Assembly: GCA_015143295.1 (NCBI GenBank) | Contig: CM026562.1 | Coordinates: 7,530,041-7,594,040, forward strand | Origin: Tetracentron sinense | Taxonomy: Eukaryota; Streptophyta; Magnoliopsida; Trochodendrales; Trochodendraceae | Direction of reading: 5' to 3' | Length of the DNA stretch: 64,000 nucleotides | Part shown: one piece after another, positions 61,301 to 64,000 of the stretch | How positions within the stretch are numbered: position 1 is the stretch's first letter | How the letters are laid out: each line of letters opens with the position of its first letter | Translations under genes and position numbers: made by a program | Notes under the pieces: generated by a model | Told to the model about the DNA's origin: nothing | What the model saw: only the letters and a program-made list of their open reading frames with translations | The model's database searches: none

Positions 61301-63782
61301 AATGCTATGATGGAGAAAGGTTTGACTAATTATTGTGTTCCTCACTCCCCCTTCATCAAGCGCTTGTTTCTTAGCAATTATTATAAGTTCCTTCTCCTTT
61401 CATGTTTGCTTTCCTACTAGTTTTTTGTAGTTGATTATTCTATAAATCCATTTTTTGGAAAGGTCTTACTTTTTATCTGTCTTCTTCTGCAGCACATTTG
61501 AGAGCTCCGAAGTGGTTGAAACGTCCAGTTGGAGTCTCTTTTGGTTTTGGAGGCAAGGTTGTTTCATTTCACCCTAGATCATCAGCTCCAGGTGCAACTG
61601 GAAATTCAGAGGTATGCCTAGTGGTTGCTGTGCTGCTTTGATCTGCTTCCATGATCTGTTTGGTTCATTTCCTCCTCTTGTTTTCCAGGTTTATGTGCAT
61701 AACTTAGTTACCGAAGTTGGTTTGGTGAGCCGCTCTGTTGAATTTGAAGCTGCAATACATAATAGGGAAAAATCTTCTTTGAGGGATTTATGCGAGAAAA
61801 AATTTCAAGAGTCTGAGTACGTCATCTTTATAAAGAATTGAGGTTTGGGGGGGGGGGGGGGGGGCTTTTACGAGTAATTAACTTATTCATTACTTTGCAT
61901 CCGTCATTTCTTGTATTGTCTGGAACAGATTTGTGGATGCTAGAGAAACTTGGGGCTTCTTGAAGGTTATTTTAGAAGATGAAGGGACAGCAAGGACAAA
62001 GCTACTCACTCACCTTGGTTTCAGTGTTCATACTGAAGGAAATGATAATGTACAAGATGAGCTCCACCAGGATATAAATGCTCTCAATCTTGATGAAAGG
62101 GTAACAGATAAAGTGGGATTGGTGGGGGATAAAGAAGCTGTTGTATTCCCTACAGATAATGGGGAAGATTTCTTCAACAATCTTCAAAGCCCTAAAGCTG
62201 GTCCACCTCTATCGTCTTCTGGTGATGACTTTGTTTTTGAAGGTGGTTCTGTTCCTAGTGGGGAACAAATGCATCAAGAATTAGATGGACAGGGGGATAG
62301 CACTGACTCCTCATTTGATGATAGCATTCAACATTCTTTGGTTGTTGGAGACTACAAGGGAGCAGTTGCACATTGCATATCTGCAAATAGAATGGCTGAT
62401 GCTTTAGTTATTGCTCATGTGGGTGGTGTTGCCTTGTGGGAGAGCACACGTGATCAGTATCTTAAAAAGAAGCATTCGTCTTACCTAAAGGTAGCTGAAA
62501 TATTTGTCTTTTCATCTTGAAAGCAATGAAACAGTTTATCTTTTTACATTAATAGCAACATTGATTTATGTAGAAACCATAGATTTATACTATTTTCCAT
62601 TAGCTTTCTGAAATATAGAATGATCACATCCTATTTTTGAGTTCCTCTTATTTGATAATGTTGTATCCACAGGTTGTATCTGCAATGGTGAACAATGATC
62701 TCATGAGCCTTGTAAACACCAGGCCCTTGAAATCTTGGAAAGAAACACTTGCCCTTCTCTGCACTGTAAGTTGTTCAACCCCATAAGGAATGAAAATATA
62801 ACTAAGTTGGTACTGTAATATCATGAGTACATTCAATACTAGATGAGATCCTTGTCATGGAGTGTTTCTATGCCAATGCGAGGAACTTTGGATACTAGGT
62901 TCTTTTAAGGGCGTTTGTTCCATCTCAAACTACATGCAAATGTTTTTCTATTCTTAAATACATGGGGTTTCTACCTCTTGATGATGATTGTAATATGGGA
63001 AAAGATCCCCTTGCTTTAGTGAGGGAACTAGAATACATACTTGACCTGATATTGGCCATTGCCAAATGTTTGAAGCATACGGACCAATACAATCTCAGGT
63101 ATTCCTTTACTTAAGTATGGTGATCACTCCTAAATCCTAATATTATTTTATATACTGAAACAATAGCAACAGCTCTTTAGTCAATATTGTTATTATGCTG
63201 TTTCTGTACATGTAATTGTATAACCATTGAACTTGAAGTTACTACACTTGCTATAATATCTAATGCTATTTCTACAATCATTCTTAAACAGTTTGCACAG
63301 AAGGAGCAATGGACTTTGCTGTGTGACACTCTTGCTTCAAGACTAATGGTTGTTGGTAACACACTTGCTGCAACTCTCTGCTATATCTGTGCTGGAAATA
63401 TTGATAAAACAGTAGAAATTTGGTCATGGAATTTAAAAGCTGAGCATGAAATTTGGTCAGGGAAACCCTACATTGACCTTCTCCAGGTGGATGTTTTACT
63501 CAAAAGTTCTTGGAAACATATTTTTCTGGTCGAGCTAGCAAATTTACAACGCTTGTATATCTGTATAGGACTTAATGGAAAAGACTACCGTCCTTGCTTT
63601 GGCAACTGGGCAGAAGCAATTCAGTGCATCTTTGTCCAAGCTTGTTGGGAACTATGCTGAACTATTAGCAAGTCAAGGGCTTTTAACAACTGCAATGGAG
63701 TACTTAAAACTTTTGGGGTCTGAAGACTCATCACATGAGTTTGCTATCTTACGAGATCGCATAGCCCTCTCTGCAGAAGCTG
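13076..63782 (+). CDS. SEC31: SEC31 homologue, COPII outer-coat subunit (gene span, 16 exons, 3' end outside window)
   Basis: The coding sequence is the join 13076-13392, 35432-35486, 35592-35714, 36069-36165, 36248-36284, 36387-36492, 36583-36640, 37347-37444, 37618-37737, 49186-49237, 61493-61611, 61689-61816, 61929-62490, 62673-62765, 63292-63486, 63569-63782. All junctions are GT-AG and the frame is unbroken for 791 codons. SEC31 pairs with SEC13 to build the outer cage of COPII vesicles at ER exit sites. The first about 340 residues are a WD40 propeller with repeat ends such as [33 protein letters not shown] and ICIYNIE. An alpha-helical edge domain follows from about residue 490 ([29 protein letters not shown]). 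Plant SEC31 proteins are about 950-1100 residues, so the proline-rich C-terminus lies beyond the window. The match to plant SEC31B-type proteins is strong throughout. Confidence 0.96.
13844..14278. mobile_element. hAT-type MITE in intron 1 with perfect 8-bp TSD
   Basis: The 435-bp element starts CAATGTTACCTGGTTCGCT and ends AGCGAACTAGGTAACACTG, giving near-perfect terminal inverted repeats of about 19 bp. It is flanked by the perfect 8-bp duplication CTAGGGCC at 13836-13843 and 14279-14286. The interior is AT-rich and non-coding, with many ttcgc/gcgaa words near both ends. An 8-bp TSD with short TIRs indicates the hAT superfamily. Confidence 0.88.
14287..14659. other. Unassigned intron 1 sequence
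   Basis: No supported feature. Ordinary AT-rich intronic sequence. Confidence 0.5.
15667..15674 (+). promoter_or_regulatory. Putative LTR TATA box
   Basis: TATATAAG occurs about 385 bp into the 5' LTR and at the same place in the 3' LTR (22935-22942), upstream of a CT-rich stretch. It is a plausible retrotransposon promoter in the same direction as SEC31. Confidence 0.5.
17191..17506. mobile_element. 316-bp insertion in the 5' LTR with 9-bp direct repeats
   Basis: The 5' LTR has ATGATTATA at both 17182-17190 and 17507-17515, while the 3' LTR has one copy and no insert. The insert is AT-rich and repeats cgaattattcg-type words. The 9-bp duplication fits a Mutator-type insertion, but convincing terminal inverted repeats are not visible. 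Confidence 0.65.
17986..19308 (+). other. Internal domain (left part) of the retrotransposon, non-coding
   Basis: It starts with the primer-binding site. Only short ORFs on both strands occur (18734-19153 minus and 18762-18965 plus overlap each other) and none shows a gag or pol motif. Confidence 0.6.
20270..20790. repeat. 59-bp minisatellite within the solo LTR
   Basis: About nine direct copies of a 59-bp unit (cgcttaccttacaggcagccctgttcccagtgga...) lie head to tail. Outer copies are the most diverged and inner ones nearly identical. Because 59 is not a multiple of three, the same peptide phrase appears in successive frames and creates false ORFs. Confidence 0.92.
21853..21925. repeat. Short GC-rich direct repeats
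   Basis: Three or four copies of (g)gctggccggcggcgag(a/c)-like units of about 28 bp stand out from the AT-rich surroundings within the solo LTR. Confidence 0.6.
22553..24918 (+). repeat. 3' LTR of the 9.6-kb retrotransposon
   Basis: 2366 bp, preceded directly by the polypurine tract and followed by target duplication GTAGG. A short copy of its last 20 bp (ggggtattttggggcgtgac) is repeated just outside at 24921-24942. Confidence 0.9.
26058..26427. mobile_element. hAT-type MITE ('ccatagttacc' family), copy 1
   Basis: It starts TATAGTTACCAA and ends GTAACTATG (inverted ends). It aligns along its length with the MITE at 44308-44660, sharing for example ttaggatgaccagt and gcttcccgg.aa. Flanks gattttat and gatttgta look like a decayed 8-bp duplication. 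It interrupts the TIR element at 25740-34160. Confidence 0.7.
26583..30203 (-). pseudogene. L1 ORF2: endonuclease, reverse transcriptase, zf-RVT (three in-frame TAG stops)
   Basis: ORF2 encodes the protein that nicks target DNA and reverse-transcribes the L1 RNA. It is a single reading frame of 1206 codons with only three stops, all TAG, at 28374, 27411 and 27222. An APE-type endonuclease occupies the first about 230 residues ([29 protein letters not shown]). RT follows with [51 protein letters not shown] and an intact FADD catalytic box, then a zf-RVT region ([13 protein letters not shown]) near the C-terminus. There are no frameshifts. Its ATG overlaps the end of ORF1 (ATGCTAG). It is antisense to SEC31. 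The stops fit TGG or CAG to TAG changes from cytosine deamination. Confidence 0.9.
30197..33593 (-). pseudogene. L1 ORF1 (nucleic-acid-binding protein), frameshifted
   Basis: ORF1 of plant L1 elements makes an RNA-binding protein with an N-terminal DUF4283-like domain. Here the first piece (33593 to about 32600) has [29 protein letters not shown] sequence and [18 protein letters not shown]. The frame changes near 32600, meets a TAG at 32212, slips at a G-run (31727-31737 on the plus strand as C), continues as a Ser/Pro-rich low-complexity section (31604-30400) and shifts again near 30400 into a basic tail ([17 protein letters not shown]) typical of L1 ORF1 ends. It stops four bases into the ORF2 start region. 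It has more indels than ORF2. Confidence 0.8.
34155..35155 (-). pseudogene. Truncated Copia element: RT end, RNase H and 3' LTR
   Basis: On the minus strand, RT-end and RNase H motifs appear ([20 protein letters not shown], then [20 protein letters not shown] and [10 protein letters not shown]) across several frameshifts. They are followed by a polypurine tract (plus-strand ctccccctcaag at 34408) and an LTR of about 250 bp (34155-34407). It is the same family as the complete element at 53000-58230. Everything upstream of the RT end is missing, so this copy is truncated at about 35155. Confidence 0.85.
35156..35431. other. Tail of SEC31 intron 1
   Basis: T-rich sequence before the exon 2 acceptor, including a polypyrimidine-rich section. 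No other feature. Confidence 0.5.
35432..35486 (+). CDS. SEC31: SEC31 exon 2
   Basis: 55 nt encoding the linker ...[18 protein letters not shown] that precedes the second propeller blade. The acceptor is ttcgcag and the donor GTGAGT. It is separated from exon 1 by a 22,039-bp intron. The split arginine codon joins correctly. Confidence 0.93.
35592..35714 (+). CDS. SEC31: SEC31 exon 3
   Basis: 41 codons, phase 0 on both sides: [17 protein letters not shown] then the WD repeat end GEICIWDL and HFPLLR. The acceptor is tgacag and the donor GTATTT. Confidence 0.95.
36069..36165 (+). CDS. SEC31: SEC31 exon 4
   Basis: 97 nt encoding [20 protein letters not shown] and then [12 protein letters not shown], a highly conserved SEC31 blade. 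The acceptor is atgcag and the donor GTGACT, leaving one base of the next codon. Confidence 0.95.
36248..36284 (+). CDS. SEC31: SEC31 exon 5 (37 nt)
   Basis: It encodes [12 protein letters not shown] and completes the third WD repeat. It is only 37 nt, between introns of 82 and 102 nt. The acceptor is ttccag and the donor GTAAAT. Confidence 0.93.
36387..36492 (+). CDS. SEC31: SEC31 exon 6
   Basis: It encodes [20 protein letters not shown] and then [15 protein letters not shown]. The acceptor is tgacag and the donor GTAATG. It restores phase 0. Confidence 0.95.
36583..36640 (+). CDS. SEC31: SEC31 exon 7
   Basis: 58 nt encoding [19 protein letters not shown] plus the first base of a glycine codon. 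The acceptor is atacag and the donor GTCTGG. Confidence 0.93.
36641..37346. other. SEC31 intron 7
   Basis: 706-bp T-rich intron with T-runs. I see no transposon or RNA gene in it. Confidence 0.7.
37347..37444 (+). CDS. SEC31: SEC31 exon 8
   Basis: 98 nt encoding [20 protein letters not shown] then [13 protein letters not shown]. The acceptor is tgccag and the donor GTAATG. Confidence 0.95.
37618..37737 (+). CDS. SEC31: SEC31 exon 9
   Basis: 40 codons, phase 0: [20 protein letters not shown] then [20 protein letters not shown], the last canonical propeller blade. The donor GTATGA opens an 11.4-kb intron. Confidence 0.95.
37738..38334. other. Start of SEC31 intron 9
   Basis: Ordinary AT-rich intron sequence up to the solo LTR. 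Nothing recognisable. Confidence 0.5.
38340..41231 (-). mobile_element. 2.9-kb solo LTR with 5-bp TSD in intron 9
   Basis: The unit starts TGTAATGCCCCGAACC and ends CTGGTCGTTACA. It is flanked by the perfect duplication TATTT (38335-38339 and 41232-41236). On the minus strand it begins TGTAACGACC and ends GGTTCGGGGCATTACA, a Gypsy Tekay/Del-like LTR layout. A TATA-like TATAAATAG lies on the minus strand near 40536-40544, followed by a CT/AG-rich stretch. A degenerate array of 'gacatctcctgac..agtc.(c)ggaggaacc' units occupies about 39290-39690. No internal domain is present. Confidence 0.87.
39290..39690. repeat. Degenerate tandem repeats in the solo LTR
   Basis: Phrases such as ccgacatctcctgactatcagtc and gaggaacc(a/c)cgg recur at irregular 50-100-bp spacing. 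It is an older relative in style of the array at 20270-20790. Confidence 0.6.
41440..42049 (-). mobile_element. TIR element ('catggttcaaaatatcgg' family), partial copy
   Basis: It aligns with 42340-42985 as a direct repeat, with shared phrases gattaggtcaaaatttcaa, tcttcaaaaatattttcat and ggtttaatat-like sequence. It ends at the family terminus cgataccgatattttgaac near 42030. The left part is missing. Confidence 0.65.
42050..42985 (-). mobile_element. TIR element ('catggttcaaaatatcgg' family), most complete copy
   Basis: The left end CATGGTTTAAAATTTCGGTA and the reverse complement of the right end CATGGTTCAAAATATCGGTA are nearly identical, making about 20-bp terminal inverted repeats around 936 bp. 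No ORF of note occurs. No clear target duplication is visible, partly because another copy abuts on the left. It cuts the Gypsy integrase region on its right. Confidence 0.7.
44308..44660. mobile_element. hAT-type MITE ('ccatagttacc' family), copy 2, inside Gypsy RT
   Basis: The 353-bp element starts CATAGTTACCAAG and ends GACAACTATG. The perfect 8-bp duplication GTTCACAC lies on both sides (44300-44307 and 44661-44668). Removing it rejoins the conserved RT segment between [10 protein letters not shown] and NNRAINKI. It is homologous to 26058-26427. Confidence 0.88.
44919..45200. repeat. 141-bp tandem duplication in the Gypsy linker
   Basis: Two head-to-tail copies (44919-45059 and 45060-45200) differ at a few bases. 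141 is 47 codons, so the duplication is in frame with the pol reading frame ([20 protein letters not shown] and onward, twice). Confidence 0.85.
45928..48890 (-). pseudogene. Degenerate Copia gag and integrase remnants in intron 9
   Basis: The minus strand carries a gag-pre-integrase piece (47246-47034: ISRKGTIR-like start, [20 protein letters not shown] and [12 protein letters not shown]) and an integrase C-terminal/linker piece (46383-46102: [22 protein letters not shown]). Scattered gag sequence at 47.3-48.9 kb has no intact frame. RT and RNase H do not follow. Instead Gypsy sequence begins near 45.95 kb. The family resembles, but is more decayed than, the element at 53000-58230. Confidence 0.7.
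47935..48249. mobile_element. Possible 315-bp insertion with 8-bp direct repeats in Copia gag
   Basis: The 8-mer CTGATAAT occurs at 47927-47934 and 48250-48257. The interior has inverted-looking phrases such as ctgaaaccaatacgtatcgg and gtatcgtctgaaaccaat. Terminal inverted repeats are weak, so this is a candidate only. Confidence 0.4.
48895..49123 (-). repeat. Primer-binding site and 5' LTR of intron 9 Copia
   Basis: TGGTATCGGAGC (minus strand) abuts an LTR that ends ...TTTCTACT, the same unusual terminus as the Copia in intron 10. The far end is set by the ACTAT repeat at 49124 and is uncertain. The LTR stops about 60 bp before SEC31 exon 10. Confidence 0.55.
49186..49237 (+). CDS. SEC31: SEC31 exon 10 (52 nt, isolated)
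   Basis: It encodes [17 protein letters not shown], matching the GCSRYG... segment that follows the propeller in plant SEC31. It has a strong acceptor (ttggtgcag) and donor (GTATCA), and its phase fits exons 9 and 11 exactly. It lies alone between an 11.4-kb and a 12.3-kb intron, with retroelement sequence ending about 60 bp before it. Confidence 0.88.
49238..49589. other. Start of SEC31 intron 10
   Basis: AT-rich intron sequence after exon 10. No supported feature. Confidence 0.5.
49595..52200 (-). pseudogene. Old degenerate Copia element in intron 10
   Basis: A 265-bp 3' LTR (49595-49859) begins TGATCCGTG and ends CTTCTAACA on the plus strand, next to a polypurine tract (minus-strand CTTGAGGAAGAG). 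Upstream on the minus strand lie RNase H ([16 protein letters not shown] near 50250), RT ([28 protein letters not shown] with IVCLDEIVV in place of [24 protein letters not shown]) and an integrase-side linker ([15 protein letters not shown]). Nearly every segment is in a different frame. No right LTR was found. It is a different Copia lineage from 53000-58230. Confidence 0.8.
52215..52482. mobile_element. Possible MITE flanked by 10-bp direct repeats
   Basis: CATGGTCTAA is repeated exactly at 52205-52214 and 52483-52492 around 268 bp that contain gtatcgatctg/cagtatcgaaa-type inverted words and a tctcgctc-rich core. The ends resemble the catggttcaaaatat family, so it may be a shortened relative. 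Confidence 0.5.
52493..52994. other. Unassigned intron 10 sequence
   Basis: No supported feature. Confidence 0.5.
53000..58230 (-). mobile_element. Structurally complete Copia retrotransposon with 177-bp LTRs
   Basis: LTRs at 53000-53175 and 58054-58230 are flanked by the perfect duplication GAACC (52995-52999 and 58231-58235). On the minus strand the primer-binding site TGGTATCAGAGC (58042-58053) directly follows the 5' LTR, and the polypurine tract CTTGAGGGGGAG (53176-53187) directly precedes the 3' LTR. LTRs start TG(T/G)AGAATATT and end ATTCTACT, so the motif is TG...CT rather than TG...CA. The interior holds gag, protease, integrase, RT and RNase H in order. Confidence 0.9.
53183..57420 (-). 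pseudogene. Copia gag-pol polyprotein, frameshifted
   Basis: Order on the minus strand: gag (57242-56748; [16 protein letters not shown], then KCDHCCRT at the zinc-knuckle position), protease ([12 protein letters not shown], active-site DSGAS intact), gag-pre-integrase ([13 protein letters not shown]), integrase core ([30 protein letters not shown]), RT ([39 protein letters not shown]) and RNase H ([39 protein letters not shown]). The first integrase catalytic Asp is replaced by His (HSHVW for HSDVW). Two frame changes (about 56205 and 55480) and at least two stops (54536 and 53915) break it. RT from 55477 to 53183 otherwise keeps one frame. Confidence 0.88.
58236..59346. other. SEC31 intron 10 sequence without recognised feature
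   Basis: Ordinary intron-like DNA. The plus-strand ORFs at 58533-58908 overlap in different frames and match nothing I recognise. Confidence 0.5.
59347..59997 (+). mobile_element. TIR element ('catggttcaaa' family), variant copy
   Basis: It starts CATGGTTCAAAGTATCGGTA and ends gatactttgaatcatg (inverted ends). The left half shares gatacgtaaggaaaa.cttgga and ataagataaaaacaaactaaat with 25840-25930. The right half is cgatac/gtatcgg-rich and diverged. About 650 bp, no coding capacity. Confidence 0.6.
60004..61251 (-). mobile_element. Solo LTR with 5-bp TSD (copy B, inverted relative of 7662-8884)
   Basis: The unit starts TGATGTCGCTC and ends CACACTCATCA. It is flanked by the perfect duplication GGCAC (59999-60003 and 61252-61256). 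Its reverse complement aligns with copy A from end to end, with a few small indels. No internal domain is present. Confidence 0.87.
61257..61492. other. End of SEC31 intron 10
   Basis: T-rich sequence leading to the exon 11 acceptor cttcttctgcag. No other feature. Confidence 0.5.
61493..61611 (+). CDS. SEC31: SEC31 exon 11
   Basis: It encodes [20 protein letters not shown] and then [19 protein letters not shown]. The RAPKW.KRPVG.SFGFGGK motif is diagnostic for plant SEC31. The acceptor is ctgcag and the donor GTATGC. Confidence 0.95.
61689..61816 (+). CDS. SEC31: SEC31 exon 12
   Basis: It encodes [20 protein letters not shown] then [22 protein letters not shown]. The donor GTACGT is followed 30 bp later by an 18-G homopolymer in a 112-bp intron. 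Confidence 0.93.
61847..61864 (+). repeat. 18-G homopolymer in SEC31 intron 12
   Basis: An uninterrupted run of about 18 G on the coding strand lies 30 bp after the exon 12 donor in a 112-bp intron. It could form intermolecular or slipped G-quadruplexes. Its length may be a sequencing artefact. Confidence 0.85.
61929..62490 (+). CDS. SEC31: SEC31 exon 13
   Basis: 562 nt, the largest exon here. It starts [20 protein letters not shown], has a less conserved acidic middle with NGEDFFNNL, then enters the helical solenoid ([31 protein letters not shown]). The donor is CTAAAG|GTAGCT. Confidence 0.95.
62673..62765 (+). CDS. SEC31: SEC31 exon 14
   Basis: 31 codons, phase 0: [20 protein letters not shown] then [11 protein letters not shown], part of the alpha-solenoid. 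The acceptor is ccacag and the donor GTAAGT. Confidence 0.95.
62766..63291. other. SEC31 intron 14
   Basis: 526-bp intron with no recognisable insert. The in-frame ORF that begins at 63187 is read-through from this intron into exon 15. Confidence 0.7.
63292..63486 (+). CDS. SEC31: SEC31 exon 15
   Basis: 65 codons, phase 0: [20 protein letters not shown] through [18 protein letters not shown] and ending PYIDLLQ. The acceptor is aaacag and the donor GTGGAT. Confidence 0.95.
63569..63782 (+). CDS. SEC31: SEC31 exon 16 (gene continues past window)
   Basis: It encodes [20 protein letters not shown] through [20 protein letters not shown] and [11 protein letters not shown]. The donor is CTG|GTATTT. 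No further exon is recognisable in the remaining 218 bp, so the proline-rich and C-terminal parts are outside. Confidence 0.93.
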
Positions 63783-64000
63783 GTATTTTCTATTGATATT
63801 ATCTTGTATGTGGTATTACTTATATTTATTGCATACTAGTATATTGATAATCAGGAAGTGTTAGTTAATAATCTCTAACTTTCAACAAATTGTTGGTTGA
63901 ATGCCCTTGCCGTTTTGTCTCAGAATGTACGATTTGTATTTGTGGCACATGGTACTCTTATTCTTGATGTCGTAGTTTTTATTAACATTTAATGTTTTAT

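Noticed and set aside
61614..61841. Independent ORF starting in SEC31 intron 11
   Set aside because: Its first part is intron sequence and the rest is exon 12 read in frame. The splice sites and homology favour the spliced form.

Overview
The window is nuclear DNA from a flowering plant. Its one host gene is a SEC31 homologue, the outer-coat subunit of COPII vesicles that leave the endoplasmic reticulum. All introns read are GT-AG. The rest is plant transposon material: L1-type LINEs, Copia and Gypsy (Ty3) LTR elements, solo LTRs, MITEs and a probable Helitron. I cannot name the species from sequence alone.

Layout. 1-12.5 kb is intergenic and holds a 60-bp repeat array split by a Mutator-like MITE, two gag-bearing retroelement remnants, a 1.2-kb solo LTR, a truncated L1 and a nested hAT-like/Helitron pair. 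The SEC31 promoter and leader lie at about 12.55-13.08 kb. SEC31 starts at 13076 and runs off the right edge. Sixteen exons (2374 nt, 791 codons plus 1 nt) are readable in one continuous frame. They spread over 50.7 kb because introns 1, 9 and 10 are about 22.0, 11.4 and 12.3 kb. Exons 2-9 are packed into 2.3 kb (35.4-37.7 kb), exon 10 (52 nt) is isolated at 49.2 kb, and exons 11-16 lie at 61.5-63.8 kb.

The large introns are stacks of nested transposons. Intron 1 holds a sense L1 fragment split by a hAT-like element, which carries a 9.6-kb LTR retrotransposon (2.7- and 2.4-kb LTRs, TSD GTAGG), which in turn carries a 3.0-kb solo LTR (TSD TGATG) with a 59-bp minisatellite. Next comes a TIR element split by a MITE and by a nearly full-length antisense L1 whose ORF2 is one frame with only three TAG stops, then a truncated Copia. 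Intron 9 holds a 2.9-kb solo LTR (TSD TATTT) and a Copia mosaic with embedded Gypsy pol and MITEs. Intron 10 holds an old Copia, a structurally complete 5.2-kb Copia (TSD GAACC) and a 1.25-kb solo LTR (TSD GGCAC) that is an inverted relative of the one upstream of the gene.

I found no operon-like, CRISPR, defence or other novel coding system. The interesting content is structural: datable nesting, terminus-defined non-autonomous families that may be undescribed, and a conserved essential gene that appears to splice across very large transposon-filled introns. Nearly all protein-coding transposon remnants in the introns run antisense to SEC31.
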